Positions 46,130-55,158 are shown, counted from the stretch's first letter. The stretch is DNA of 64,000 nucleotides from JBFXJF01 sp050175155 (GCA_050175155.1 JBFXJF010000003.1:62001-126000); one strand, 5' to 3'. The notes: generated by a model from the letters alone, not told the origin. Numbers and translations are program-made.

Positions 46130-47389
46130 GTGATACAAAAATTCATATTAACAAATGGTTTAAAGGTTATTATTGAGCCGATACCTACTGTTCGTTCTAT
46201 TGCTATTGGAATTTGGGTAGGGAATGGATCAAGACATGAAACAGTTAGTAATAATGGTATATCCCATTTCATAGAACATATGTTATTTAAAGGGACAAAA
46301 AATAGATCTGCAAGAGAAATTGCTGAGGCATTTGATTCTATAGGTGGAATAATTAATGCTTTTACTTCAAAGGAATATACATGTTATTATACAAAATTAT
46401 TAGATGAACATGTAGAGATGGGAATATCTTTATTATCGGATATGTTTTTTAATTCTAAGTTTGATCAACAAGAATTAGATATGGAAAAAAACGTTGTTCT
46501 TGAGGAAATTAAGATGAATGAGGATGCTCCAGATGATCAAATTCATGATTTAATAGCCAACGTTTCATTTAAAGGTGATTCTTTAGGATTTCCCATTTTA
46601 GGAAGCGAAACTGTATTAAATAGTTTAACAAGAGACGATATCGTAAATTTTGTTAAAAATAAATATACGGTTAATAATTCTGTAATTACATTAGCAGGAA
46701 ACACACCTGATAACATTATTGAACTTATAGAAACTTATTTTGAGCCATTTGGTAATTATGGTCCGGAAAATAATATTGGTAACGTCAATTTTAATTTTGG
46801 TGAGATGATTAAAACTAAACAAACTGAACAAGCTCATTTAGCTATTGCATTACCTGGTCTAGCTATTTCAGACCCGAATATTTACTCTTTAATTTTATTG
46901 AATAACATAATCGGGGGGACAATGAGTTCAAGACTTTTTCAAGAGATAAGAGAAAAAAGAGGATTGGCTTATTCTGTATTTTCCTACCACTCTAGTTATA
47001 GAGATACTGGTCTATTTACGATTTATGCAGGTACTGCACCTAAACAAGTAAATGAAGTTGTTGATATTATTAACAATACTTTATTAGATATTAAGAATTC
47101 GGGTATAAATCAAAACGAAATAACGAAAGCAAAAGAGCAATTAAAAGGTAGTTTAATGTTAAGTTTAGAAAGCACTAATAATAGGATGAACAGACTTGGC
47201 AAAAATGAATTATTGATTGGAAAGCATTTAACACTTGACGAAATAATTACTAAGATAAATAATGTAAATTATCAATCAATATTAGAAATAACTGATAAAT
47301 TGTTTTCTTATCCATATTCGTTTTCAATGATAAGTCCGTTAGAACAAACACCTAATTCACTTAGGAGGGATGTCCTTGTTTCAAATTAA
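46130..47389 (+). CDS. M16-family zinc peptidase (MlpA/YmxG-like)
   Basis: A 419-residue processing-peptidase-like metalloprotease. It has the inverted zinc motif HFIEHMLFKGT (HxxEH), the downstream Glu region LEEIKMNEDAPDD and the C-terminal RGLAYSVFSYHSSY block. B. subtilis MlpA/YmxG at the same place affects exoprotease and dap expression. It starts with GTG after aagggg. A ylxY polysaccharide deacetylase, usual upstream in Bacillus, is not present. Confidence 0.92.
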   Translation: MIQKFILTNGLKVIIEPIPTVRSIAIGIWVGNGSRHETVSNNGISHFIEHMLFKGTKNRSAREIAEAFDSIGGIINAFTSKEYTCYYTKLLDEHVEMGISLLSDMFFNSKFDQQELDMEKNVVLEEIKMNEDAPDDQIHDLIANVSFKGDSLGFPILGSETVLNSLTRDDIVNFVKNKYTVNNSVITLAGNTPDNIIELIETYFEPFGNYGPENNIGNVNFNFGEMIKTKQTEQAHLAIALPGLAISDPNIYSLILLNNIIGGTMSSRLFQEIREKRGLAYSVFSYHSSYRDTGLFTIYAGTAPKQVNEVVDIINNTLLDIKNSGINQNEITKAKEQLKGSLMLSLESTNNRMNRLGKNELLIGKHLTLDEIITKINNVNYQSILEITDKLFSYPYSFSMISPLEQTPNSLRRDVLVSN

Positions 47390-47834
47390 GTTAAAGAGAC
47401 TTTCTGGGAGTGAAGATATTCCATTACCAGAAAGAATGTCTTCGGGTTCTAGTGGTTATGATATTTATGCCGGAGTTACGCAGGATATAATAGTTCCGAT
47501 AGGAAAAAGGGCTTTAGTACCGACAGGTTTCTCTCTGGAGTTACCACAAGGAATTGAGGCACAAATCAGACCCAGAAGTGGTTTAGCATTAAAGCATGGA
47601 GTAACATTATTAAATACACCTGGGACTATAGATGCCGATTATCGTGGTGAAGTAAAAATTATTATTATTAATTTAGGCGAAGAAGATTTTATAATTAAAC
47701 GTTATGATCGAATAGCTCAATTAGTTTTTGTGGAAATTCCAAGTGTATCACTCAATGAAACTAATGAAATTAGTGAAACAAATAGAGGTATTGGAGGATT
47801 TGGGCATACAGGATTAAATTTAAAGGAGCATTAA
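47376..47834 (+). CDS. dut: dUTP diphosphatase
   Basis: Hydrolyses dUTP to dUMP. The protein (152 residues from TTG) has trimeric dUTPase motifs: SSGYDIYAG, RPRSGLALKHG, NTPGTIDADYRGEVK, RIAQLVF and the C-terminal arm RGIGGFGHTG. aggagg (47363-47368) points to the TTG at 47376; an ATG at 47370 would be two bases from that site. It overlaps the peptidase gene by 14 bases. Confidence 0.95.
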   Translation: MFQIKLKRLSGSEDIPLPERMSSGSSGYDIYAGVTQDIIVPIGKRALVPTGFSLELPQGIEAQIRPRSGLALKHGVTLLNTPGTIDADYRGEVKIIIINLGEEDFIIKRYDRIAQLVFVEIPSVSLNETNEISETNRGIGGFGHTGLNLKEH

Positions 47835-47836
47835 TT

Positions 47837-48004
47837 ATGGATGAGAATGATTTTCTAGATGATATAGAGAACCTCCGCAATAAATTACATGATAAAGTTG
47901 GAAATAAGGAAATTAATGATACTGAAATTTTAAAGGATGAAGAATTAATAAAAATTAGTAATAAATTAGATGAACTTATTCTTAAATATATGACACAAAA
48001 GTAA
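47837..48004 (+). CDS. Spo0E-like aspartyl-phosphate phosphatase
   Basis: A 55-residue protein with the Spo0E pattern: IENLRNKLHDKV in the first helix, a short turn, and the second-helix signature ISNKLDELILKYM (SxxLDxLI). Such proteins dephosphorylate Spo0A-P and delay sporulation. The ATG follows aaaggag (47822-47828) and lies two bases after the dut stop, so it is cotranscribed with dut. It is short enough to be missed by automatic gene callers with a length cut-off. Confidence 0.85.
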   Translation: MDENDFLDDIENLRNKLHDKVGNKEINDTEILKDEELIKISNKLDELILKYMTQK

Positions 48005-48016
48005 ACAACGAATTAG

Positions 48017-48042
48017 AGGGACAAATAAAAGTCCTTTTTTTT
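48017..48042 (+). terminator. Terminator after the spo0E-like gene
   Basis: agggac pairs with gtcctt (one G-T) around an eight-base AT loop, followed by eight T. Confidence 0.65.
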
Positions 48043-48117
48043 ATTGTCAAAAAGTAATTTTTCAAAAGAATTAAGCATAAAAAGAAAACAAGAATTTATT
48101 ATGGAGGTTGTATGGAT

Positions 48118-48354
48118 ATGAGGTTTAGTGATCTAAATGGAAAAGAAATAATCGATGTAATCAGTGGAGAACGATTAGGAGTCGTAGGAAATATTGATTT
48201 AGTAATAAATCCAAACACAGGAGAAATTGAATCTTTGCTTTTACCACAAGGTTCACTATTTATACTGGGAAAACAAAAAGAAGAAATTTGTATTTCATGG
48301 AAATTTATTCGCAAAATAGGTTCTGATATGATACTTGTTGAAAAAAAAGATTAA
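48118..48354 (+). CDS. ymxH: YlmC/YmxH family PRC-barrel sporulation protein
   Basis: A 78-residue PRC-barrel protein (MRFSDLNGKEIIDVISGERL, GNIDLVINPNTGEIESLLLP). ymxH lies before dpaA in Bacillus; function unknown. The ATG at 48118 gives the family-typical start and a 10-base distance from ggagg (48103-48107); an in-frame ATG at 48112 is also possible. Confidence 0.88.
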   Translation: MRFSDLNGKEIIDVISGERLGVVGNIDLVINPNTGEIESLLLPQGSLFILGKQKEEICISWKFIRKIGSDMILVEKKD

Positions 48355-48414
48355 TTAAATCCTACTAAATATATAGTCACCACATTTTGGGCTTAAGAAT
48401 ATTATAATTCTAGA

Positions 48415-48465
48415 AAAAATGCATTAATTATTGGAAAAATAATTATAAACTTACCTTGCATTTTT
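48415..48465 (+). terminator. Nested inverted repeats between ymxH and dpaA
   Basis: Outer stem aaaaatgca (48415-48423) / tgcatttttt-type arm tgcattttt (48457-48465); inner stem taattatt (48425-48432) / aataatta (48438-48445) around ggaaa. The 3' arm carries a T-rich tail, so it may terminate ymxH transcripts, and its right arm overlaps a putative -35 of dpaA. Confidence 0.5.
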
Positions 48466-48483
48466 GATTTTTTCAAGTAAAAT
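48456..48483 (+). promoter_or_regulatory. Possible promoter for dpaA-dapA
   Basis: TTGCAT (48456-48461), a 16-base spacer and TAAAAT (48478-48483). In B. subtilis the dpa genes are made in the mother cell under sigma-K; no clear sigma-K match (AC...CATAnnnTA) was seen. Confidence 0.4.
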
Positions 48484-48506
48484 GTTTGGAAAGGGGTAAC
48501 GTTAAA

Positions 48507-49406
48507 TTGCTGACTGGAATTAGAGTTGGTTTTATAGGTGGTGACGCTCGTCAACTTGAAGTAATTAAAAAAATTTCTAGTATGGATGCTATAGTTACTT
48601 TGATAGGTTTTGAAAATATAGAAAATAATTTTAAGGATATTTATTTTGGAGAATTAGATAATGTTGTCATTCAAAACGTTGATGTTCTTATACTTCCAAT
48701 AATAGGAACTGATGATGAAGGATATATTGAAAGTATTTTTAGTGAAAAAAAAATAATGCTGTCTAAAGATTGTTTGTCAAAATTTCCAAATAACAGTATT
48801 TTATTTACTGGTATAGCAAGGCCTTACTTAAAAAATATGTGTGATGAATTAAACATTAATTTAGTTGAATTATTAAATCGTGATGATGTTGCAATTTATA
48901 ATTCCATTCCTACTGTTGAAGGAGCGTTGATGTTTACTATTCAGAACACTGACTTTACAATACATGGGTCAAAGGCAATTGTATTAGGTTTTGGCAGAAC
49001 AGGAATTACCTTAGCTAGAGTTTTAGATGCTTTGGGAGCAAGTGTAAGCGTAGGAGTAAGGAAAATAGAATATATGGCAAGGATTTATGAAATGGGGTTG
49101 GAATCATTTCATATTGATGATTTAGATAAGAATGTATCAGAAGTAGATTTGTTATTTAATACTATACCACAAATGATTATTACAGAAAAAATAATTGCAA
49201 ATATGCCTCTGCATGCTTTTATATTTGATTTAGCTTCGAAACCAGGAGGGACAGATTTCCATTATGCAGAAAAAAGAGGTATAAAAGCGATGTTAGCCCC
49301 TGGATTACCTGGTATTATAGCTCCGAAGACAGCTGGAAATATAATCGGTGATGTAATTATTAAGTCGATTATAGAGCATTTTGGTGTTTCGGAGGTAGTA
49401 CAATGA
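48507..49406 (+). CDS. dpaA: Dipicolinate synthase subunit A
   Basis: With DpaB it oxidises dihydrodipicolinate-pathway intermediate to dipicolinic acid in the sporulating mother cell. From TTG at 48507 it has 299 residues, close to the 297 of B. subtilis. It has an N-terminal DpaA domain (VGFIGGDARQLEVIKKIS) and an NAD-binding Rossmann domain (IVLGFGRTGITLARVLDALG). aaggggt at 48491-48497 supports TTG 48507 rather than the upstream TTG at 48486. Confidence 0.95.
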   Translation: MLTGIRVGFIGGDARQLEVIKKISSMDAIVTLIGFENIENNFKDIYFGELDNVVIQNVDVLILPIIGTDDEGYIESIFSEKKIMLSKDCLSKFPNNSILFTGIARPYLKNMCDELNINLVELLNRDDVAIYNSIPTVEGALMFTIQNTDFTIHGSKAIVLGFGRTGITLARVLDALGASVSVGVRKIEYMARIYEMGLESFHIDDLDKNVSEVDLLFNTIPQMIITEKIIANMPLHAFIFDLASKPGGTDFHYAEKRGIKAMLAPGLPGIIAPKTAGNIIGDVIIKSIIEHFGVSEVVQ

Positions 49407-49996
49407 AAGTATATGGTAAAACAATTGGATTTGCTTTAACCGGTTCTCATTGTACTATTTCAAAAGTTATCCCCCAAATAAAAATACTTGTTGATGAGGG
49501 AGCTAATGTTATACCAATTATTAGTCATAATTTAATGGTTACCGATACGAGATTTGGAGATACAATTAATTGGCAAAGACAGTTAAAAGAAATAACAGGT
49601 AATGAGATTATTACAACAATAGTTGAAGCTGAAAGCATAGGACCTAACAGGTTATTAGATTTGGTTATAATAGCACCAGCTACTGGTAATACAATTAGCA
49701 AATTGGCTAACGCAATTACGGATACGGCAGTTTTAATGGCTACCAAAGCACATTTAAGAAACATGAAACCTGTTGTAATAGCTATATCTACTAACGATGG
49801 TCTTGGTCTAAACGGTCAAAACATAGGAAAACTATTTTCAACTAAAAATATATTTCTAGTTCCATTCGGACAAGATTCACCTTTTAAAAAGCCGAATTCA
49901 TTAGTTGCAAAAATGGATATGATTTTAGAAACATGTGAATATGCTTTAGAAAACAAACAGATTCAACCAGTTATTATAGCAAAATTTAATGATTAA
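49403..49996 (+). CDS. dpaB: Dipicolinate synthase subunit B
   Basis: Flavoprotein subunit of dipicolinate synthase, 197 residues, with the flavoprotein fold GKTIGFALTGSHCTISKVIP and DLVIIAPATGNTISKLANAI. Overlaps dpaA by four bases (ATGA). Its presence marks an endospore former. Confidence 0.96.
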   Translation: MKVYGKTIGFALTGSHCTISKVIPQIKILVDEGANVIPIISHNLMVTDTRFGDTINWQRQLKEITGNEIITTIVEAESIGPNRLLDLVIIAPATGNTISKLANAITDTAVLMATKAHLRNMKPVVIAISTNDGLGLNGQNIGKLFSTKNIFLVPFGQDSPFKKPNSLVAKMDMILETCEYALENKQIQPVIIAKFND

Positions 49997-50023
49997 CAAT
50001 AATGAATTTTCAGGAGGAAAAAT

Positions 50024-51076
50024 ATGAACAAGAAATCAAGCTATAATGTTGCAATTGTTGGAGCTACTGGTGCGGTAGGAAAACAGATATTACGCCTTTT
50101 AGAGGAGAGAAAATTTCCGGTAAATAATCTTAAATTGTTATCCTCTAGCCGTTCTAAGGGAACCATTATTAATTTTAAAGGAAATGATTTAGTAGTTGAA
50201 GAAGCAACTCCTGAAAGTTTTATTGATATCGATTTTGCACTTTTCAGCGCAGGCGGTAGTGTCAGTAAAGCGTTAGCACATAGTGCAGTTTTAGAAGGAG
50301 CAATAGTTATTGATAATACAAATGCTTTTAGAATGGAACAAAGTGTTCCATTAATTGTACCGGAAGTGAATATAGATGCAGCGAAAAATCATAATGGAAT
50401 TATAGCCAATCCTAACTGTTCAACAATACAAATGGTAACTGCTTTAAAACCATTATATGATAAATACGGTATTGAAAAAATTATAGTTTCAACATATCAG
50501 GCTGTTTCAGGGGCGGGTATTAAAGCCATTAATGAGCTAGTTAACCAAACTAAACAATTTATAAATAATGAAGAAGTAACAAAAGAAGTATTACCTGTAT
50601 CCGCGTTACCTGTTAAAAAACAGATTGCCTTTAATGCAATTCCACAAATAGATGTATTTGAAGAAAATGGATATACACTTGAAGAGATGAAGATGGTTAA
50701 GGAAACTAAGAAAATTTTTAATGATCAATCAATTAAAGTAACAGCAACATGTGTAAGGATACCCGTTTTATTTGGACACTCTGAATCAGTATATGTTGAA
50801 TTAAAAAAAGATTTTGATCTTAATGATGTTAAGAGTCTACTTTCAAACATGTCTGGTGTGGTATTGTTGGATAATCCTAATATACAAGAATATCCGACAG
50901 CGGTAGATTCTGCTGGTAAGATTGAAGTTTTTGTTGGAAGGTTAAGGAGAGATCTTGATAATCCGAGAGGACTAAACATGTGGATAGTATCGGATAATCT
51001 TTTAAAAGGCGCTGCATGGAATGCTGTTCAAATAGCTGAGAAGATTATTGGATTTGAAAAACATGATTCAAAATAA
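50024..51076 (+). CDS. asd: Aspartate-semialdehyde dehydrogenase
   Basis: Second step of the aspartate family pathway; 350 residues. NADP site VAIVGATGAVGKQILRLLEE, catalytic Cys in NPNCSTIQMV, and active-site His region in the C-terminal half (VFVGRLRRD). Feeds dapA and, by way of DpaAB, spore dipicolinate. Overlaps dapG by 14 bases. Confidence 0.96.
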   Translation: MNKKSSYNVAIVGATGAVGKQILRLLEERKFPVNNLKLLSSSRSKGTIINFKGNDLVVEEATPESFIDIDFALFSAGGSVSKALAHSAVLEGAIVIDNTNAFRMEQSVPLIVPEVNIDAAKNHNGIIANPNCSTIQMVTALKPLYDKYGIEKIIVSTYQAVSGAGIKAINELVNQTKQFINNEEVTKEVLPVSALPVKKQIAFNAIPQIDVFEENGYTLEEMKMVKETKKIFNDQSIKVTATCVRIPVLFGHSESVYVELKKDFDLNDVKSLLSNMSGVVLLDNPNIQEYPTAVDSAGKIEVFVGRLRRDLDNPRGLNMWIVSDNLLKGAAWNAVQIAEKIIGFEKHDSK

Positions 51077-52289
51077 TAATATAATTGTTCAAAAATTCGG
51101 TGGTTCTTCTTTAACAGAAAAAGAACACAGAGAAAAAGTTATAAATCATATAAAAGATCAACTTGCCAAAGCAAAGAAAATTGTTGTTGTCGTATCAGCT
51201 ATGGGGAGAAAAGGAGATCCATATGCTACGGATACTTTAATAAATCATATTAAAGAAAATGGAAATAGTCTACAAAATAGAGAAATGGATTTACTATTAA
51301 GCTGTGGCGAAATTATTTCAGCTACTACCTTAAGTAGCATGTTAAGTGAAGTTCAAATAAAAAATATTGTTCTTACAGGTGGTCAAGCTGGTATAATTAC
51401 GAATAATAATTTTTCAAATGCTCAGATAAAAACGATTAAACCAAAAAGAGTATTAGAAGAACTAGAAAAGGGTTATGTTGTAATTATAACTGGGTTTCAG
51501 GGAATAACTGAAACAGGAGATATTACCACTTTAGGACGTGGTGGATCGGATACAACTGCAACCGCAATAGGTGTAGCTTTGCAGGCTGAAATTGTGGATA
51601 TTTTTACTGATGTTCAAGGTATTATGTCTGCTGACCCTAGAATCGTAAAGGAAGCTGAACAGTTATTAGCAGTATCCTATGAGGAAATATGTAATTTAAC
51701 AAATCAAGGAGCAAAAGTTATTCATCCTAGGGCAGTAGAAATAGCAATGGGACATAAAATTCCGATTAGAGTAAGATCTACCTTTTCTAACGATGAGGGA
51801 ACTTTAGTAACTTCTCTTGATAAGCTTAAGCTTCATAAGCAAGAATTAAAAATTAAAGACAGAATTATAACGGGAATTACTCAGGTATCTAATATTGCAC
51901 AAATCAAAGTTAATGTACAAGAAGACCAGTACGATACCCAATTAAAAGTATTTAAGGCAATGGCAGATGATAATATAAGTGTTGACTTTATTAACGTTAA
52001 TCAATTTTGTGTAACATTTACTGTTAATGAATCTGTAATTGAAAAAGTTCAAAAAATTCTTAAATCTAAGGGATATGATCCGATAATTACCAGTAACTGT
52101 GCAAAAATTTCAATTATTGGCGCTGGAATGGCCGGTGTACCGGGTGTAATGGCCTATATAGTTGAGGCATTAACTAATATTAATGTTCAGATTCTACAAT
52201 CAGCAGATTCTCATACTACAATATGGGTATTAGTTAAAGAAGAGGAAATGGATATAGCAATTAAAGCATTGCATCACAAATTTTATTAA
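51063..52289 (+). CDS. dapG: Aspartate kinase (DapG type)
   Basis: First step of the aspartate pathway. From the ATG at 51063 it has 408 residues: kinase domain with VQKFGGSSL, TLGRGGSDTTATAIGVAL and ADPRIV, then two ACT domains (about 265-405). In B. subtilis DapG is inhibited by diaminopimelate and serves cell wall and spore needs; the location next to asd and dapA agrees. A TTG at 51048 lies further inside asd. Confidence 0.94.
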   Translation: MIQNNNIIVQKFGGSSLTEKEHREKVINHIKDQLAKAKKIVVVVSAMGRKGDPYATDTLINHIKENGNSLQNREMDLLLSCGEIISATTLSSMLSEVQIKNIVLTGGQAGIITNNNFSNAQIKTIKPKRVLEELEKGYVVIITGFQGITETGDITTLGRGGSDTTATAIGVALQAEIVDIFTDVQGIMSADPRIVKEAEQLLAVSYEEICNLTNQGAKVIHPRAVEIAMGHKIPIRVRSTFSNDEGTLVTSLDKLKLHKQELKIKDRIITGITQVSNIAQIKVNVQEDQYDTQLKVFKAMADDNISVDFINVNQFCVTFTVNESVIEKVQKILKSKGYDPIITSNCAKISIIGAGMAGVPGVMAYIVEALTNINVQILQSADSHTTIWVLVKEEEMDIAIKALHHKFY

Positions 52290-52303
52290 TTATAAGGAGT
52301 GGC

Positions 52304-53185
52304 ATGATGAATTTTGGAAGATTAATGACTGCAATGGTATCCCCTTTTGATAATGACTTAGAGATTAACCTAAAAGAGACTGAGAAGTTAGTTAATCATC
52401 TAATTAACCAAGGAACCGATACCATAGTTGTAGCAGGAACCACAGGTGAATCCCCAACGCTATCTAATGAAGAAAAAATCTTATTATTTACGAAAGTTGT
52501 TGAGTTCGCTAAAGGTAGGGCAAAAGTTATAGCGGGAACTGGAACAAACAATACAAAGACCTCTATAGAATTAACAAAGAGAGCTGAGCAAACTGGAGTA
52601 GATGGTATAATGTTAGTAACACCTTACTATAATAAACCTTCTCAAGAGGGCTTATATTATCACTTCAATACAATTGCAAATGAAACTAAATTGCCTGTTA
52701 TGATTTATAATATTCCTAGTCGCGCAGGGATCAATGTTAGTGCTGAAACAATTATTAAGCTATCCAAAACCTCAAATATTTTTTCAGTTAAAGAGGCTAG
52801 TGGAGATATAGTTCAAATGAGTGAAATTATTAAAAATACTGATGATGATTTTCTTCTCTATAGTGGTGATGATAAATTTAATTTACCTGTACTTGCTATT
52901 GGTGGCTACGGCAGTGTAAGTGTAGCTAGTCATGTATGTGGATTAGAAATAAAGAACATGATTGAGCACTTTTTTAATGGAGAAACTAAACTTGCATCTC
53001 AATTACATTTAAAGCTAATATCAATCTTTGAAGGTATATTTATTACTTCAAATCCATCTCCAATAAAGGAATTGTTAAATCAAATAGGATTAAATGTAGG
53101 TTCAGTTAGACCACCACTAATGAAAGTAAGCGACGAACAGGCTTTATTTTTAAGAAATACATACCAAAAATTAAAGTCTAACTAA
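52304..53185 (+). CDS. dapA: 4-hydroxy-tetrahydrodipicolinate synthase
   Basis: Condenses aspartate semialdehyde with pyruvate. The 293-residue TIM-barrel lyase has AGTTGESPTLSNEEK, the tyrosine region VTPYYNKPSQEGLYYHF, Schiff-base Lys in FSVKEASGDI and YSGDDKFNLPVLAIGGYGSV. Last gene of the asd-dapG-dapA group. Ribosome binding site ataaggag. Confidence 0.96.
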   Translation: MMNFGRLMTAMVSPFDNDLEINLKETEKLVNHLINQGTDTIVVAGTTGESPTLSNEEKILLFTKVVEFAKGRAKVIAGTGTNNTKTSIELTKRAEQTGVDGIMLVTPYYNKPSQEGLYYHFNTIANETKLPVMIYNIPSRAGINVSAETIIKLSKTSNIFSVKEASGDIVQMSEIIKNTDDDFLLYSGDDKFNLPVLAIGGYGSVSVASHVCGLEIKNMIEHFFNGETKLASQLHLKLISIFEGIFITSNPSPIKELLNQIGLNVGSVRPPLMKVSDEQALFLRNTYQKLKSN

Positions 53186-53191
53186 TATTTG

Positions 53192-53250
53192 AAAATTAAA
53201 AACTAAGGAGATTCGGTTAATTATATCGTTTCTTTTTAGTTTTTAATTTT
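53192..53250 (+). terminator. Long AT-rich inverted repeat after dapA
   Basis: 15 perfect pairs: aaaattaaaaactaa (53192-53206) and ttagtttttaatttt (53236-53250), loop 29 bases. It sits 6 bases after the dapA stop, and the 3' arm is T-rich, so a terminator (possibly bidirectional) is the simplest reading. Confidence 0.6.
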
Positions 53251-53295
53251 ATTTAGTCCTCAAATAGACAATTTTAAGATTTTTAATATAAAATC

Positions 53296-53325
53296 TTGTC
53301 TTTTATATTTTCATTAATGTATAAT
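53296..53325 (+). promoter_or_regulatory. Sigma-A promoter for RNase J gene
   Basis: TTGTCT (53296-53301), an 18-base spacer and TATAAT (53320-53325). An 8-bp inverted repeat, aagatttt (53276-53283) and aaaatctt (53290-53297), reaches into the -35. Confidence 0.65.
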
Positions 53326-53389
53326 ATATCTCTAGTGATTAGTGCGGTTGTTTGTTAGTTACTATAACTTAATACAAGGAGGCGAAAAA

Positions 53390-55063
53390 TTGTCCAAAGC
53401 TAACGACAAATTGAAAGTTTATGCTTTAGGGGGATTAGGTGAGATTGGTAAGAATATGTATGTCTTTGAATATGGAGAGGACATTATTGTTATTGATACA
53501 GGGCTTAAATTTCCTGAAGAAGATTTACTAGGTATTGATTTAGTAATTCCTGATTCTAGTTATCTTATAGATAATAAAGATAAGGTAAAAGCTGTTTTGC
53601 TTACACATGGTCATGAAGATCATATTGGAGGATTACACTATTTTCTTAAAGAAATTAATGTACCAGTATATGGAACTAAATTAACACTTGGTTTTGTTGA
53701 AAGTAAGTTGAAGGAAGCACAAATTCTAAATCAATCAAAATTAGTCCTGATAAATAGTGACTCTATCTTGAATATTGGAGTATTTAAGGTATCATTTTTT
53801 AGGACTAATCACAGTGTTCCAGATTCAGTGGGTATAGCATTAGAAACTCCCGAAGGAGTAATTGTTCATTCAGGCGATTTTAAGTTTGATTTTACTCCAG
53901 TAGATAATCAACTTCCTGAAATTAATAAATTAGCTGAGATTGGTAAAAAGGGAGTTTTGCTATTACTTTCTGATAGCACAAATGCTGAAAGAGAAGGATA
54001 TACTCATTCTGAACGTTCAGTAAGAGAGTCTTTAAATGAAGTTTTCAGGAAGGCGAATCAAAGAATAATTGTTGCAACTTTTGCATCAAATATTCATCGT
54101 ATTCAACAAATAGTTGATGCGGCAATAGAGCATGAAAGAAAAATTGCAATCGTAGGTCGGAGTATGGTTAATGTTGTTAATATTGGTACGGATTTAGGAT
54201 ATTTACATATACCTAATAATATGATTATAGAAGTGGAAGACATAAAAAAAATACCCGCTGAAAAAGTAGTGATTCTATGTACTGGTAGCCAGGGTGAACC
54301 GATGTCAGCATTAACTAGAATGGCAAGATCAAATCATCGTCAAATAGAAATATTATCAGGTGATACTGTGATATTAGCAGCAACTCCAATTCCTGGTAAT
54401 GAGAAAAATGTTTCCAGAACGGTTGACCAATTATTTAGAATTGGTGCCAAAGTTATTTATGGACCTAATTCTTTATCGAAAGTACATGTATCAGGACATG
54501 CTAGCCAAGAAGAATTAAAACTAATGTTAACCTTATTAAAACCAAGATATTTTATTCCCATTCATGGAGAATATCGAATGTTAAAATTACATTCCGATTT
54601 AGCTGAAACTATGGGTGTATTAAAAGAAAATATTTTTGTTATGGACAATGGAGACACTGTCGAAATTAGTGACGGAATAGCAAGATTAGGTCCAAAAGTA
54701 CCAGTTGGTATTGTTTTAATAGATGGGTTAGGTGTTGGTGATGTTGGAAACATAGTTTTAAGGGACCGCAGACTATTATCACAAGATGGAATACTTGTTG
54801 TTGTTGTAACATTGAGTAAGCAAAGTCCTAAGATTTTAGCTGGACCTGACATTATATCAAGAGGATTTGTATACGTTAGAGAATCAGAAGAATTATTAGA
54901 TGAAGCAAACCGCATAGTAACCGCAACGCTACAGAAATTAATGGGCGAAAATATTAATGAGTGGTCTTCGTTAAAAACAGGTGTAAGAGAAGCGCTAGGA
55001 AAATTCTTATATGAAAAGACACGAAGAAGACCAATGATTTTACCTATTATAATGGAAGCATAA
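53390..55063 (+). CDS. rnj: Ribonuclease J
   Basis: Metallo-beta-lactamase ribonuclease with endo- and 5'-3' exonuclease activity in RNA turnover. From TTG at 53390 it has 557 residues, the family length. Zinc motif HGHEDHIGGLHY (about 73-84), GDFKFDFTPVD, the beta-CASP region (VGRSMVNVV; TGSQGEPMSAL) and HVSGHASQEELKLM. The locus is that of B. subtilis rnjB (ymfA); whether a second RNase J exists elsewhere cannot be told. aaggagg at 53376-53382 selects the TTG. Confidence 0.95.
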   Translation: MSKANDKLKVYALGGLGEIGKNMYVFEYGEDIIVIDTGLKFPEEDLLGIDLVIPDSSYLIDNKDKVKAVLLTHGHEDHIGGLHYFLKEINVPVYGTKLTLGFVESKLKEAQILNQSKLVLINSDSILNIGVFKVSFFRTNHSVPDSVGIALETPEGVIVHSGDFKFDFTPVDNQLPEINKLAEIGKKGVLLLLSDSTNAEREGYTHSERSVRESLNEVFRKANQRIIVATFASNIHRIQQIVDAAIEHERKIAIVGRSMVNVVNIGTDLGYLHIPNNMIIEVEDIKKIPAEKVVILCTGSQGEPMSALTRMARSNHRQIEILSGDTVILAATPIPGNEKNVSRTVDQLFRIGAKVIYGPNSLSKVHVSGHASQEELKLMLTLLKPRYFIPIHGEYRMLKLHSDLAETMGVLKENIFVMDNGDTVEISDGIARLGPKVPVGIVLIDGLGVGDVGNIVLRDRRLLSQDGILVVVVTLSKQSPKILAGPDIISRGFVYVRESEELLDEANRIVTATLQKLMGENINEWSSLKTGVREALGKFLYEKTRRRPMILPIIMEA

Positions 55064-55073
55064 TAATTTATAT

Positions 55074-55103
55074 AAAGCAGCCACATTTGGCTGCTTTTAT
55101 TTA
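55074..55103 (+). terminator. Rho-independent terminator after rnj
   Basis: aaagcagcca pairs with tggctgcttt around catt, then ttattta. Confidence 0.88.
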
Positions 55104-55158
55104 TTGTATTTTTTTAATAGTTATAGAGGATAATAAATAAAATAAAGGAGGAATTAAA

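Noticed and set aside
49997..52303. Lysine riboswitch or T-box before asd, dapG or dapA
   Set aside because: The gaps are under 30 bases or the genes overlap, leaving no room for a leader.
54562..55086. A 174-codon open frame on the minus strand
   Set aside because: Antisense shadow of the RNase J C-terminal part; composition follows the sense codons.
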